NCBI GenBank assembly: GCA_019739335.1 | Contig: CP073261.1 | Coordinates: 1,974,001-2,038,000, forward strand | DNA from: Erythrobacter sp. | GTDB lineage: Bacteria; Pseudomonadota; Alphaproteobacteria; Sphingomonadales; Sphingomonadaceae | Direction of reading: 5' to 3' | DNA: 64,000 bases | Shown: in pieces, positions 51,398 to 60,241 of the stretch | How the letters are laid out: the number at the start of each line of letters is the position of its first letter | Numbering within the stretch: position 1 is the first letter of the stretch | Notes under the pieces: generated by a model | Database searches by the model: none | The model's input: only the letters and a program-made list of their open reading frames with translations | What the model was told of the DNA's origin: nothing | Position numbers and translations under genes: made by a program

Positions 51398-52423
51398 ATG
51401 GATCACAAGTCCCAATTTATCGGCCAATCGGGGGCCTTTCTCGATGCGGTGGAACGCGCCAGCCGCGCCGCGCCGATGGCCCGCCCGGTGCTGGTGATCG
51501 GCGAGCGCGGGACCGGCAAGGAACTGATCGCCGAACGCCTGCATCGCCTGTCCAACCGCTGGGAAGGGCCGCTGGTCACGATGAACTGCGCCGCCTTGCC
51601 GGAGACGCTGATCGAGGCGGAACTTTTCGGGCACGAGCAAGGCGCATTTACCGGTGCTACCAAGGCGCGCGAGGGAAGGTTCGAGGAAGCCGACGGAGGC
51701 ACGCTATTTCTCGACGAACTGGGCACCTTGAGCATGGGCGCGCAGGAACGGCTGCTGCGAGCGGTGGAATATGGCGAAGTGACGCGAATCGGGTCCAGCC
51801 GCCCGATCCGGGTGGACGTGCGGATCGTCGCCGCCACCAACGAAGACCTGCCGCGCATGGCTGAGGAAGGCCGCTTCCGCCCCGACCTGCTCGACCGGCT
51901 GAGTTTCGAGGTGATCACCCTGCCGCCGCTGCGGGTGCGCGAAGGCGATATCCAGGTGCTGGCCGAATATTTCGGGCGGCGGATGGCGGCGGAACTGGGG
52001 TGGGAGCAGTGGCCGGGATTTACCGATCACATTGCCTTCGCGATGGAAGACTATCCGTGGCCGGGCAACGTGCGCGAACTGCGCAACGTGGTGGAGCGTG
52101 CAGTCTATCGCTGGGACAACTGGGAACAGCCGATCGGCGAAGTGGCCTTCGATCCGTTCGAGAGTCCATGGAAGCCGATCGCCCCGCCGGTCCATGCCAC
52201 GGGGACTGCTCCCACAAGCAAGCCGACTACCGCACCCGCTTCAACGCCCCGCTTCGACCGTGTAGATGATCTGCGCAGCGCGGTAGACGCGCACGAAAAG
52301 GCGATTCTCGAATATGCGCTGGGTGCCAACCGCTGGAACCAGCGCCAGACCGCCAAGGCGCTAGGCCTGACCTATGACCAGCTACGCCACTGTATCAAGA
52401 AACACGATTTGACGGCGGCTTAG
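51398..52423 (+). CDS. pspF: Sigma54 enhancer-binding activator PspF
   Basis: 341 residues from ATG 51398, which aligns with the E. coli PspF start; ATGs at 51371 and 51386 fall in the operator. There is no N-terminal receiver domain, as in PspF. Walker A GERGTGKE (35-42), GAFTGA (82-87) for sigma54 contact, Walker B TLFLDEL, and a C-terminal Fis-type helix-turn-helix (RWNQRQTAKALGLTYDQLRH). PspA would inhibit it. Divergent from the psp operon and probably also controls the locus at 36.3 kb. Conserved Pro/Thr linker precedes the HTH. Confidence 0.96.
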   Translation: MDHKSQFIGQSGAFLDAVERASRAAPMARPVLVIGERGTGKELIAERLHRLSNRWEGPLVTMNCAALPETLIEAELFGHEQGAFTGATKAREGRFEEADGGTLFLDELGTLSMGAQERLLRAVEYGEVTRIGSSRPIRVDVRIVAATNEDLPRMAEEGRFRPDLLDRLSFEVITLPPLRVREGDIQVLAEYFGRRMAAELGWEQWPGFTDHIAFAMEDYPWPGNVRELRNVVERAVYRWDNWEQPIGEVAFDPFESPWKPIAPPVHATGTAPTSKPTTAPASTPRFDRVDDLRSAVDAHEKAILEYALGANRWNQRQTAKALGLTYDQLRHCIKKHDLTAA

Positions 52424-52583
52424 TCAAGTGCCTGTCGATTGAAGAATTCGACTGTTGCTTTCCACCAAGGGCAGGACTACATAGCCGCCATCCCGGCATT
52501 GTCGTGACACTGAAGGGCTGGCGCCAGACGGGGCCGGCACCAAACCGCTTTTGTCACGCCGCTGCCGACCCGCTGGAGACCGA

Positions 52584-53144
52584 ATGGCCGATATCGCCCG
52601 CCTTGCCCAGATTATCGAACCCGAAGCCGCAGCGCTCGGATTCGATCTCGTGCGCGTCAAGCTGACGGGCAGCGGCGAGGAGCGTACGCTTCAGGTGATG
52701 GCGGAAGATCCTTCCACCGGCCAGCTGGTGGTGCAGCAGTGCATGGAACTGTCGCGCCGGATTTCGGACCGGATCGACGCCGTGGAAGAAGGCGGCGAGG
52801 AACTGATCGAAGGTGCCTACCACCTCGAAGTCAGCAGCCCCGGCATCGATCGCCCGCTGACCCGCGCGAAAGATTACGCGCACTGGGCGGGGCACGAAGC
52901 GAAGATCGCGCTGACCGAGGAAGTCGATGGCCGCCGCAAGCTGCGCGGCGAACTGCTTGGCATCGATGGCGAGACCGTGACGATCGCGGATAACAAGTCG
53001 GGCAAGGTTGCGATCCCGCTCGAACAGATACACTCGGCCCAGCTCGTCCTGACGGACAGGCTGATCGCCGCCACCCGCCCGCTCGATCTTTCGGGCGTCG
53101 AAGACATCGAAGAAACAACAGACGAAGAAGAGGTCCAGGACTGA
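52584..53144 (+). CDS. rimP: Ribosome maturation factor RimP
   Basis: 186 residues from ATG 52584 (MADIARLAQIIEPEAAALGF). RimP N-domain 'YHLEVSSPGIDRPLTRAKDY' and the C-terminal SH3-like domain are present; an acidic tail rich in Glu and Thr follows. Needed for 30S maturation. First gene of rimP-nusA-ylxR-infB; the nusA start overlaps its stop by one base (TGATG). Confidence 0.95.
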   Translation: MADIARLAQIIEPEAAALGFDLVRVKLTGSGEERTLQVMAEDPSTGQLVVQQCMELSRRISDRIDAVEEGGEELIEGAYHLEVSSPGIDRPLTRAKDYAHWAGHEAKIALTEEVDGRRKLRGELLGIDGETVTIADNKSGKVAIPLEQIHSAQLVLTDRLIAATRPLDLSGVEDIEETTDEEEVQD

Positions 53145-54802
53145 TGGCCAGCCCCATTTCCGCCAACAAGGCCGAATTGCTTGCAATCGCGAATGCCGTC
53201 GCATCGGAAAAGATGATCGACAAGAGCATCGTGATCGAAGCGATGGAAGAAGCGATCCAGAAGGCCGCGCGCGCCCGCTTCGGTCAGGAAAACGATATCC
53301 GCGCCAAGCTCGATCCGCTCACCGGCGACCTGCGCCTGTGGCGCGTTGTTGAAGTGGTCGAGGAAGTCGAGGACTACTTCAAGCAGGTCGATCTGGCGCA
53401 GGCGGAAAAGCTGGAGCCGGGCAGTAAGGTGGGCGATTTCATCGTCGATCCGCTCCCGGCGATGGACGATCTGGGCCGCATCGATGCGCAGAGCGCCAAG
53501 CAGGTGATCTTCCAGAAGGTCCGCGATGCCGAGCGTGAACGCCAGTACGAGGAATTCAAGGACCGCGCGGGCGAAGTCATCACCGGCGTGATCAAGTCGG
53601 TTGAATTCGGCCATGTGATCGTCAACCTCGGCCGCGCCGAGGGCGTGATCCGCCGCGACCAGCAGATCCCGCGCGAGGCCGCCCGCGTAGGCGAGCGGGT
53701 GCGGGCGCTGATCAGCAAGGTGGAACGCAACAACCGCGGGCCGCAGATCTTCCTCAGCCGCGCGCACCCCGAATTCATGAAGAAGCTGTTCGCGCAGGAA
53801 GTGCCCGAAATCTACGATGGCATCATCGAGATCAAGGCCGCCGCCCGCGATCCGGGCAGTCGCGCCAAGATTGGCGTGATCAGCCACGATTCTTCGATCG
53901 ATCCGGTCGGCGCCTGCGTCGGCATGAAGGGCAGCCGCGTGCAGGCGGTGGTGCAGGAACTGCAGGGCGAGAAGATCGACATCATCCCCTGGTCGCAGGA
54001 TACCGCCACTTTCGTCGTCAACGCATTGCAGCCCGCCACCGTGGCGCGCGTGGTGCTGGACGAGGAAGAGGGCCGCATCGAAGTGGTCGTTCCCGATGAC
54101 CAGCTTTCGCTCGCCATCGGTCGTCGCGGCCAGAACGTGCGCCTTGCCAGCCAGCTGACCGAGAGCCAGATCGACATCATGACCGAGGAAGAAGCCTCGG
54201 AAAAGCGCAGCCGCGAATTTGCCGAGCGTTCCAAGATGTTCGAGGAAGAGCTGGACGTCGACGAAACGCTGTCGCAGCTGCTCGTGGCCGAAGGCTTCGT
54301 CGAGCTGGAAGAAGTCGCCTATGTCGCGCTCGACGAACTGGCGAGCATCGAAGGCTTCGATGACGAACTGGCCGAGGAATTGCAGAGCCGGGCCATCGAA
54401 GCGCTCGAGCGGCAGGAAGCCGCGCACCGCGCCACCCGCCGCGAACTGGGCGTCGAAGATGCGCTGGCCGAAATCCCGCACCTGACCGAAGTCATGCTGG
54501 TGGTGCTGGGCAAGGCCGGAATCAAGACGCTGGACGATCTGGCCGATCTCGCCACCGACGAACTGATTGCCAAGCGCCGCGAAGCGCCGCGCCGTCGCAA
54601 GACCGAGGAAGGCCCGCAGCCGCGCCGCCCGCAGCGCGCGGAAGACAAGGGTGGGGTGCTCGGCATGTTCGGCCTGACCGAAGAGCAGGGCAACGAGATC
54701 ATCATGGCCGCCCGCGCGCACTGGTTCGAGGACGAAGACGCAGCAGTTGCTGCGCCCGCGTCCCAAGCAGAGGAGGCCGCTGATGCGGAATCCTCGCAAT
54801 GA
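53144..54802 (+). CDS. nusA: Transcription termination/antitermination factor NusA
   Basis: 552 residues. N-terminal RNAP-binding domain, S1 domain ('[25 protein letters not shown]'), two KH domains ('[33 protein letters not shown]' and '[18 protein letters not shown]'), and C-terminal helix-hairpin repeats rich in Glu, as in other alphaproteobacteria. Modulates pausing, termination and antitermination. The 3' end overlaps the ylxR start by 20 bp. Confidence 0.97.
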   Translation: MASPISANKAELLAIANAVASEKMIDKSIVIEAMEEAIQKAARARFGQENDIRAKLDPLTGDLRLWRVVEVVEEVEDYFKQVDLAQAEKLEPGSKVGDFIVDPLPAMDDLGRIDAQSAKQVIFQKVRDAERERQYEEFKDRAGEVITGVIKSVEFGHVIVNLGRAEGVIRRDQQIPREAARVGERVRALISKVERNNRGPQIFLSRAHPEFMKKLFAQEVPEIYDGIIEIKAAARDPGSRAKIGVISHDSSIDPVGACVGMKGSRVQAVVQELQGEKIDIIPWSQDTATFVVNALQPATVARVVLDEEEGRIEVVVPDDQLSLAIGRRGQNVRLASQLTESQIDIMTEEEASEKRSREFAERSKMFEEELDVDETLSQLLVAEGFVELEEVAYVALDELASIEGFDDELAEELQSRAIEALERQEAAHRATRRELGVEDALAEIPHLTEVMLVVLGKAGIKTLDDLADLATDELIAKRREAPRRRKTEEGPQPRRPQRAEDKGGVLGMFGLTEEQGNEIIMAARAHWFEDEDAAVAAPASQAEEAADAESSQ

Positions 54803-55526
54803 CCCATTAGGTTCGCCTAAAACCGAGGCCGATCACTCCTGTGAAAGCGGGAGCGAGCGGCGCTGTGTGCTGACCGGCACCACCGGCTCGCGCGATACGC
54901 TCGTGCGGCTGGCGCTTTCGCCTGCCGACGACGACGGCGCCTGCCACGTCCTGCCTGATCCGCTGGCCAAGGCCCCCGGTCGCGGCGCGTGGATTGGTGT
55001 GCAGCGCGAGGAACTGACGGCGGCGGTCGCATCGGGCAAGTTGCGCGGCGCGCTTTCCCGTGCGTTCAAGACCGGAAAGCTGGCGATCCCCGACGACCTG
55101 CCGCAACGGGTGGAGCAAGGTCTGCGGAAGGCTTTGCTGCAACGGCTCGGCTTGGAAATGCGCAGCGGCAAGCTTATCTTGGGTTCCGACCGGATTGCCC
55201 AGGAAGCCCGCGCCGGGGCCGTTGCCGCGCTCTATCATGCCGCCGATGCCAGCGAGGATGGCAAGCGCAAGCTGGACCAGGCTTGGCGAGTCGGTACCGA
55301 TGCCGAAGGGTCCGGAATGCGGGGTGAAGTCCTGCCACTGGACCGGGAGGCCCTGTCTGTGGCATTGGGCCGCGACAATGTCGTCCACCTGGCGCTTGCC
55401 GATGCCAGATCGGCGGAGCGGGTTGCAAGCCCGCTGGGGCGCTTGCAAGCCTTTCTGGGGGCCGCAAACGTGGCCGAAGTGAGCGCGGAAGGGGTAGCGG
55501 ATGCCGCTGCCCGCACTTCTGCGTGA
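54783..55526 (+). CDS. YlxR (DUF448) - L7Ae-like two-domain RNA-binding protein
   Basis: 247 residues from ATG 54783, inside the nusA 3' end. Residues 25-100 form the YlxR domain (RRCVLTG, LVRLALSP, PGRGAWIGV, LARAFKT-like end). Residues about 120-230 form an L7Ae/L30e-type RNA-binding domain (LGLEMRSGKLILGSDRI). This fusion is common in alphaproteobacteria. YlxR proteins bind RNA or nucleoprotein and affect transcription. The first 24 residues are poorly conserved. Between nusA and infB as usual. Confidence 0.9.
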   Translation: MRNPRNDPLGSPKTEADHSCESGSERRCVLTGTTGSRDTLVRLALSPADDDGACHVLPDPLAKAPGRGAWIGVQREELTAAVASGKLRGALSRAFKTGKLAIPDDLPQRVEQGLRKALLQRLGLEMRSGKLILGSDRIAQEARAGAVAALYHAADASEDGKRKLDQAWRVGTDAEGSGMRGEVLPLDREALSVALGRDNVVHLALADARSAERVASPLGRLQAFLGAANVAEVSAEGVADAAARTSA

Positions 55527-55557
55527 TTGATTGATTCTGAAGGAAAAGTACGAGCAC

Positions 55558-58095
55558 ATGAGCGATAACAACGAGACACCGCGCGAACGCAAGCCATTGG
55601 GGCTGAAGCGCTCGGTCGAATCAGGAGAGGTCAAGCAGACCTTCAGCCACGGCCGCACCAACAAGGTGACGGTCGAGGTGAAGCGCCGCCGTACGCTCGT
55701 GAAGCCGGGCGAAGCGGCTCCCCCGCCGCCGCCGCCAGTGGCTGCTCCGCCTCCTCCGCCGCCCGCACCGGCTCCGGTCGTGGCCCAGCCTGCGCCCAAG
55801 CGCGTCTCCGCGCCCGCCGGGGAGACCCCGCAGGAACGCGTAGCGCGCCTCCAGCGCGAGGCCGAGGAAGATCGCCTGCGTCAGGCCGAAGAAGCGCGCA
55901 AGCGCGAGGATGAAGCTGCGCGTCTCGCCGCCGAGAGCGAGAAAAAGCGCGCCGAGGACAATCGCCGCGCGCAGGAAGAAGCAGCGAACGCTCCTGAAGT
56001 GGCGCCGGAGGCAGCCGATGCGGGCGAACCGGCGGGCGATCCCGCACCGGAGACCGAAGCGACTCCGACAGCCGAAAGCGCTGCTCCGGCGGTGCCCGCC
56101 GCACGCCGCTTTACGCCCGTTGCCCGGCCCGAACCCAAGAAGCCGGAAAAGAAGCGCGAGGAAAAGCCCAAACGCGGCACTGCTCCGGCCGATCCTGCCG
56201 ACAAGAAGTATTCCGGCAAGCTCACGGTCAACCGCGCGCTGAACGAGGACGAGGGCCGACGTGCCCGCAGCCTCGCGGCGTTGAAGCGCGCGCGAGAGAA
56301 GGAACGTCGCCTGCACGGCGGCGGTTCGCAGCAGGTCCGCGAAAAGCAGGTGCGCGATGTGATCGTGCCCGAAGCCATCACCGTGGGCGAACTGGCCAAG
56401 CGGATGGGCGAAAAGGGCGCGCATCTGGTGAAGGAACTGTTCGCCAACTTCGACATGATGGTCACCGTCAACCAGACGATCGACCAGGACACCGCCGAGC
56501 TGCTGGTCGAATCGTTCGGCCACAATATCCAACGCGTTTCCGCCAGCGATGTCGATATCGCGCACGATGTCGATCAGGATCCGGAAGACACGCTGCGTCC
56601 ACGTCCGCCCGTCGTGGCCGTCATGGGCCATGTCGATCACGGCAAGACCAGCCTGCTCGATGCGCTGCGCAAGACCAATGTCACGCGCGGCGAAGCGGGA
56701 GGCATCACCCAGCATATCGGTGCCTATCAGGTGACCACCAAGGACAAGTCCAAGGTGACCTTCCTTGATACGCCGGGTCACGCCGCTTTCACCGAAATGC
56801 GCCAGCGCGGGGCCAATGTCACCGATATCGTGGTGCTGGTGGTGGCTGCCGATGACGGGATCATGCCGCAGACGATCGAGGCGATCAAACATGCCAAGGC
56901 GGCGGGAGTGCCGCTGATCGTGGCTATCAACAAGATCGACAAGCCCGAAGCCAATGCCCAGAAGGTGCGCGAGCGCCTGCTGGAGCACGAGGTGGTGGTG
57001 GAAGCCATGTCCGGCGACGTGCAGGACGTGGAAGTCTCCGCCAAGACCGGCGCGGGTCTCGACGATCTGATCGAGAAGATCGCCCTCCAGGCCGAACTGC
57101 TCGAACTGAAGGCCCGCCCCGATCGCGATGCCGAGGCAACCGTGATCGAAGCGCAGCTGGACAAGGGCCGCGGCCCGGTCGCTACCGTGCTGATCAATCG
57201 CGGTACGCTGAAGCGCGGCGACAACTTCGTGGTCGGCACGCAGAGCGGCAAGGTGCGTGCGCTGGTGGACGATCAGGGCAAGCAGATCGCCGAAGCCGGC
57301 CCGTCGATGCCGGTCGAAGTGCTTGGGCTGGGCGGGGTGCCTTCGGCGGGTGACCGCCTGACCGTGGTGGAGAATGAACAGCGCGCCCGGGAAGTGGCCG
57401 CCTATCGCCAGGAACTGGCCACCGAACAGCGCACCGCGCTCGCACCGACCAATTTCGATACCATGTTCAACAAGTCGAACGTGATCGAATGGCCGGTAGT
57501 GGTGAAGGCCGATGTGCAGGGTTCTGTGCAGGCAATCGTTTCGGCGCTGCACAACCTTTCGAACGACGACATCAAGGTGCGCGTGCTCAATGCGGGGGTG
57601 GGTGCGATCACCGAAAGCGACGTGGTGCTGGCGAATGCCTCCAAGGCACCGATCATCGGTTTCAACGTGCGCCCCAATGCCAAGGCGCGAGAACTGGTGA
57701 AGCGCGATGGCGTGCGGATGATGTATCACGATGTGATCTATCACCTGACCGACGAAGTGACGAAGGAACTGCTTGGTGAACTCGGCCCGCTGCGGGTGGA
57801 AAACGTGCTTGGCCGCGCCGAGGTCAAGGACGTGTTCAAATCGGGCAAGCGCGACAAGGCCGCCGGTCTGCTGGTGGTGGAAGGGGTTATCCGCAAGGGT
57901 CTCCACGCCCGCCTCACCCGCGCCGATGTCATCGTTTCGGCCACGACCATCGCTTCGCTGCGGCGCTTCAAGGACGACGTGGACGAAGTCCGCGCCGGTC
58001 TGGAATGCGGCGTGGTGCTGTCCGATACCAACGACATCAAGCCGGGCGACCAGCTTGAAGTGTTCGAGGTGAACGAGGAAGTGCGCACGCTTTGA
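55558..58095 (+). CDS. infB: Translation initiation factor IF-2
   Basis: 845 residues from ATG 55558 (MSDNNETPRERKPLGLK), with GAAGGAAAAG upstream; an extension to 55531 is rejected. A Pro-rich run near residues 58-80 and a long Glu/Arg/Ala-rich helix follow, then the IF2 N-terminal RNA-binding domain (VGELAKRMGEKGAHLVKELF). G1 GHVDHGKTS near residue 356, DTPGHAAF and NKIDKPEA complete the GTPase. Loads initiator tRNA on the 30S subunit. The stop overlaps a possible TTG start of the next gene. Confidence 0.98.
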   Translation: MSDNNETPRERKPLGLKRSVESGEVKQTFSHGRTNKVTVEVKRRRTLVKPGEAAPPPPPPVAAPPPPPPAPAPVVAQPAPKRVSAPAGETPQERVARLQREAEEDRLRQAEEARKREDEAARLAAESEKKRAEDNRRAQEEAANAPEVAPEAADAGEPAGDPAPETEATPTAESAAPAVPAARRFTPVARPEPKKPEKKREEKPKRGTAPADPADKKYSGKLTVNRALNEDEGRRARSLAALKRAREKERRLHGGGSQQVREKQVRDVIVPEAITVGELAKRMGEKGAHLVKELFANFDMMVTVNQTIDQDTAELLVESFGHNIQRVSASDVDIAHDVDQDPEDTLRPRPPVVAVMGHVDHGKTSLLDALRKTNVTRGEAGGITQHIGAYQVTTKDKSKVTFLDTPGHAAFTEMRQRGANVTDIVVLVVAADDGIMPQTIEAIKHAKAAGVPLIVAINKIDKPEANAQKVRERLLEHEVVVEAMSGDVQDVEVSAKTGAGLDDLIEKIALQAELLELKARPDRDAEATVIEAQLDKGRGPVATVLINRGTLKRGDNFVVGTQSGKVRALVDDQGKQIAEAGPSMPVEVLGLGGVPSAGDRLTVVENEQRAREVAAYRQELATEQRTALAPTNFDTMFNKSNVIEWPVVVKADVQGSVQAIVSALHNLSNDDIKVRVLNAGVGAITESDVVLANASKAPIIGFNVRPNAKARELVKRDGVRMMYHDVIYHLTDEVTKELLGELGPLRVENVLGRAEVKDVFKSGKRDKAAGLLVVEGVIRKGLHARLTRADVIVSATTIASLRRFKDDVDEVRAGLECGVVLSDTNDIKPGDQLEVFEVNEEVRTL

Positions 58096-58256
58096 GCGAG
58101 AAGGACGACAACGAGATCGTCAGCGAGAGCTATCGGCGCCGTATGCGGTTGATGGACCGGATCATGGCACCGTTTGATGCGCTCTCGCTGATCGAGTTTT
58201 TGTTCTATTTTATCGCTGCGACAGGCATCGTTACCCTCGTGATTGTGAGCATCTAG
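58092..58256 (+). CDS. 54-residue membrane protein between infB and thioesterase (TTG start)
   Basis: TTG at 58092 overlaps the infB stop (TTTGA). The product is 54 residues: a charged N-terminus (SEKDDNEIVSESYRRRMRLM), an amphipathic stretch, and one helix (IEFLFYFIAATGIVTLVIVS). An ATG at 58143 would give 37 residues with the helix only. The frame ends 1 bp before the next gene, so the spacing fits an operon. No known family. Small single-helix proteins at this location are not standard in the infB operon. Confidence 0.6.
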   Translation: MSEKDDNEIVSESYRRRMRLMDRIMAPFDALSLIEFLFYFIAATGIVTLVIVSI

Positions 58257-58257
58257 G

Positions 58258-58677
58258 TTGGAACAGAGTAACATTCTCCAATGGCCCTCCGTCCGGCTGA
58301 TGGGCGGGCGCTTCGTCGGCATGGATGCCGAGGCGGGAACGGTCGAGATGGCCTTCACCGCGCCGCCGGAGTTCGCCAACATGCGCGGCACCGTTCAGGG
58401 CGGGCTGGCGGCGGGTTTCCTTGACGAGGTGATGGGCGCGGCGGTCTATGCCGCGTGCAAGGGCCGCCTGCAGCTGACGCTCGACATCAATCTCTCGCTG
58501 CTGCGCCCGATCCCGCTGGGTGAACTCACCGCCAAGGCGCGGGTGGTGCGGGCCGGGGCTCGGGTGGCCTTCGTCGAAAGCGAACTGTTCGCTCCCGACG
58601 GTACGCTCTGCGCCCGCGCGACCGCCACCACCCTGCCGACCGACTGGCCGGGAGCCAAAGCAGGACCCGACGCCTGA
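58258..58677 (+). CDS. PaaI-family thioesterase
   Basis: 139 residues from TTG 58258 (an ATG at 58300 is an alternative). Hotdog-fold motif '[24 protein letters not shown]' carries the catalytic G-G-x-x-A-x-x-x-D pattern of PaaI-like acyl-CoA thioesterases. '[24 protein letters not shown]' is the central strand. It is inserted between infB and rbfA, whose ATG overlaps its stop by one base. Substrate unknown. Confidence 0.85.
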   Translation: MEQSNILQWPSVRLMGGRFVGMDAEAGTVEMAFTAPPEFANMRGTVQGGLAAGFLDEVMGAAVYAACKGRLQLTLDINLSLLRPIPLGELTAKARVVRAGARVAFVESELFAPDGTLCARATATTLPTDWPGAKAGPDA

Positions 58678-59072
58678 TGCCCAAACACACCGCCCCCGAA
58701 GACCAGTCCGTCCGCCTGCTCAAGGTGGGCGAACGCGTGCGGCATATCCTCTCCGAACTTCTCGCGCGCGGCGAAGTGCATGACGATGTGCTCAGCGCCG
58801 TCACCGTCAGCGTCACCGAAGTGCGGATGTCTCCCGACCTGCGCAATGCCAAGGTCTATGTGAAACCGCTGCTGGGCGAGGACGAAGGCAAGGTGCTGAA
58901 AGCCCTGCGCACCAACACCGCATTCTTCCAGCGCGAAGTGGCGCAGCGTCTAGGGCTGAAATTCGCCCCGAAGCTGCAATTCCGGGCGGATGAGAGCTTC
59001 GACGAAGCAAGCCGGATCGAGCAATTGCTCGACGATCCGAAGGTGCGGCGGGACATTGCGGGCGAGGAATAG
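58677..59072 (+). CDS. rbfA: Ribosome-binding factor A
   Basis: 131 residues. '[24 protein letters not shown]' and '[21 protein letters not shown]' define RbfA, with the KH-like fold and '[24 protein letters not shown]'. It acts in late 30S maturation, especially in the cold. Ends the rimP-nusA-infB operon here; truB, the usual next gene, is not present. Confidence 0.96.
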   Translation: MPKHTAPEDQSVRLLKVGERVRHILSELLARGEVHDDVLSAVTVSVTEVRMSPDLRNAKVYVKPLLGEDEGKVLKALRTNTAFFQREVAQRLGLKFAPKLQFRADESFDEASRIEQLLDDPKVRRDIAGEE

Positions 59073-59088
59073 TCGCGCTTGGCGTGTC

Positions 59089-59538
59089 TCAGCGCGGAGC
59101 CAGCGCTACGCCCAGTCCACTGCCAAGCACCAGCGCGTCCTCCACTGCGCCCGTCGCGGTCTGTCCGTATCGCTTCATGGCCGCACACCGCAGCCGCCAG
59201 CCGACATAGGATGCGCCGATTGCTGTGACCACGGCAACAGCTCCGCCTGCAACGCGACTGCCGCGCGGGGCGAGGGCTGCGCCAGCGTAGGCGGAAGTGA
59301 GCGTGCGGGCGATCAGGCCGAGCGGCACGATTCGGTCCGGGGCGGTTTTCATCTTGTCCCCGGCCATTTCGGCCGCTGCTAATGCGACAGTCCCGCCAGC
59401 TATGAGGGGATGGCCGATGAGCCGCTCCAGCGGCGCGCCCTTTGGCAGGGTGCCATTGCGCGCCGCGGCGGCAGTCGCGGCAAGCGGGATCATGCTACGT
59501 TGGCCGGCAACCAGGCCCATGAGGATCGATCGGATCAT
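59089..59538 (-). CDS. DUF4126 membrane protein
   Basis: 149 residues from ATG 59538, which has AGGAG at proper spacing; the longer frame to 59631 is rejected. 'GLVAGQRSMIPLAATAAAARNG' matches the DUF4126 N-terminus, and 'GLIARTLTSAYAGAALAPRGSRVAGGAVAVVTAIGASYVG' the glycine-rich helices. Four predicted helices. Function unknown. Convergent with rbfA. Confidence 0.82.
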   Translation of the reverse strand: MIRSILMGLVAGQRSMIPLAATAAAARNGTLPKGAPLERLIGHPLIAGGTVALAAAEMAGDKMKTAPDRIVPLGLIARTLTSAYAGAALAPRGSRVAGGAVAVVTAIGASYVGWRLRCAAMKRYGQTATGAVEDALVLGSGLGVALAPR

Positions 59539-59652
59539 TCTCGTGCTCCTGCAAGTGGGTGTCTTTTCGACAATGCGCGGCGGACGCGGTTTTTCCCGAA
59601 AACCGTAAGGCAGGTGGATGGCGGCGAACACGGAAATGCGTCACATAGCCGC

Positions 59653-60234
59653 ATGGCCAAGCTCTATTTTTACTACGCCAGCATGAACGCGGGCAAATCG
59701 ACCACGCTGTTGCAGGCCGATTTCAACTATCGCGAGCGCGGCATGGGCACCATGCTGTGGACCGCCGCGATCGACGTGCGGTCCGAACATCCCATCGCCA
59801 GCCGCATCGGGCTGAGCGCGGACGCGCGGCGGTTCACTCCCGGCACCAATCTGTGGCGCGAAGTGATGGCGCAGCACGAGGCCGCGCCGCTCGCCTGCGT
59901 GCTGATCGATGAAGCGCAGTTCCTTACCGCGCTGCAGGCGTGGCAATGCGCGCGGCTGGCAGACGAAGGAAACATTCCGGTGCTATGTTACGGCCTGCGC
60001 ACCGATTTTCGCGGCGACCTGTTCCCCGGCTCGGCAGTGCTGCTGGGGATCGCCGACTCGCTCGTCGAGCTGAAAGCGGTGTGCCACTGCGGCCGCAAGG
60101 CGACGATGAACCTGCGCGTTTCGCGCTCCGGCGAAGCGGTGGACGAGGGCGCGCAGACCGAAATCGGCGGTAATGAGCGCTACGTCGCGCTGTGTCGGCG
60201 GCACTTTGCGGAGGAACTGGGGATGTACCGGTAG
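59653..60234 (+). CDS. tdk: Thymidine kinase
   Basis: 193 residues from ATG 59653 (MAKLYFYYASMNAGKSTTLL). Type II thymidine kinase: P-loop YASMNAGKST, base-binding 'CVLIDEAQFL', zinc site with CHCGRKA and CRRH, and 'TEIGGNERYVALCRRHF'. Phosphorylates thymidine in the salvage pathway. The open frame to the left (from 59410) has no support. Converges on the AbgT gene 8 bp away. Confidence 0.95.
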   Translation: MAKLYFYYASMNAGKSTTLLQADFNYRERGMGTMLWTAAIDVRSEHPIASRIGLSADARRFTPGTNLWREVMAQHEAAPLACVLIDEAQFLTALQAWQCARLADEGNIPVLCYGLRTDFRGDLFPGSAVLLGIADSLVELKAVCHCGRKATMNLRVSRSGEAVDEGAQTEIGGNERYVALCRRHFAEELGMYR

Positions 60235-60241
60235 ATTGCGC

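Noticed and set aside
55621..57906. 761-codon frame opposite infB
   Set aside because: Shadow of infB codon usage; no start signal or recognisable protein.
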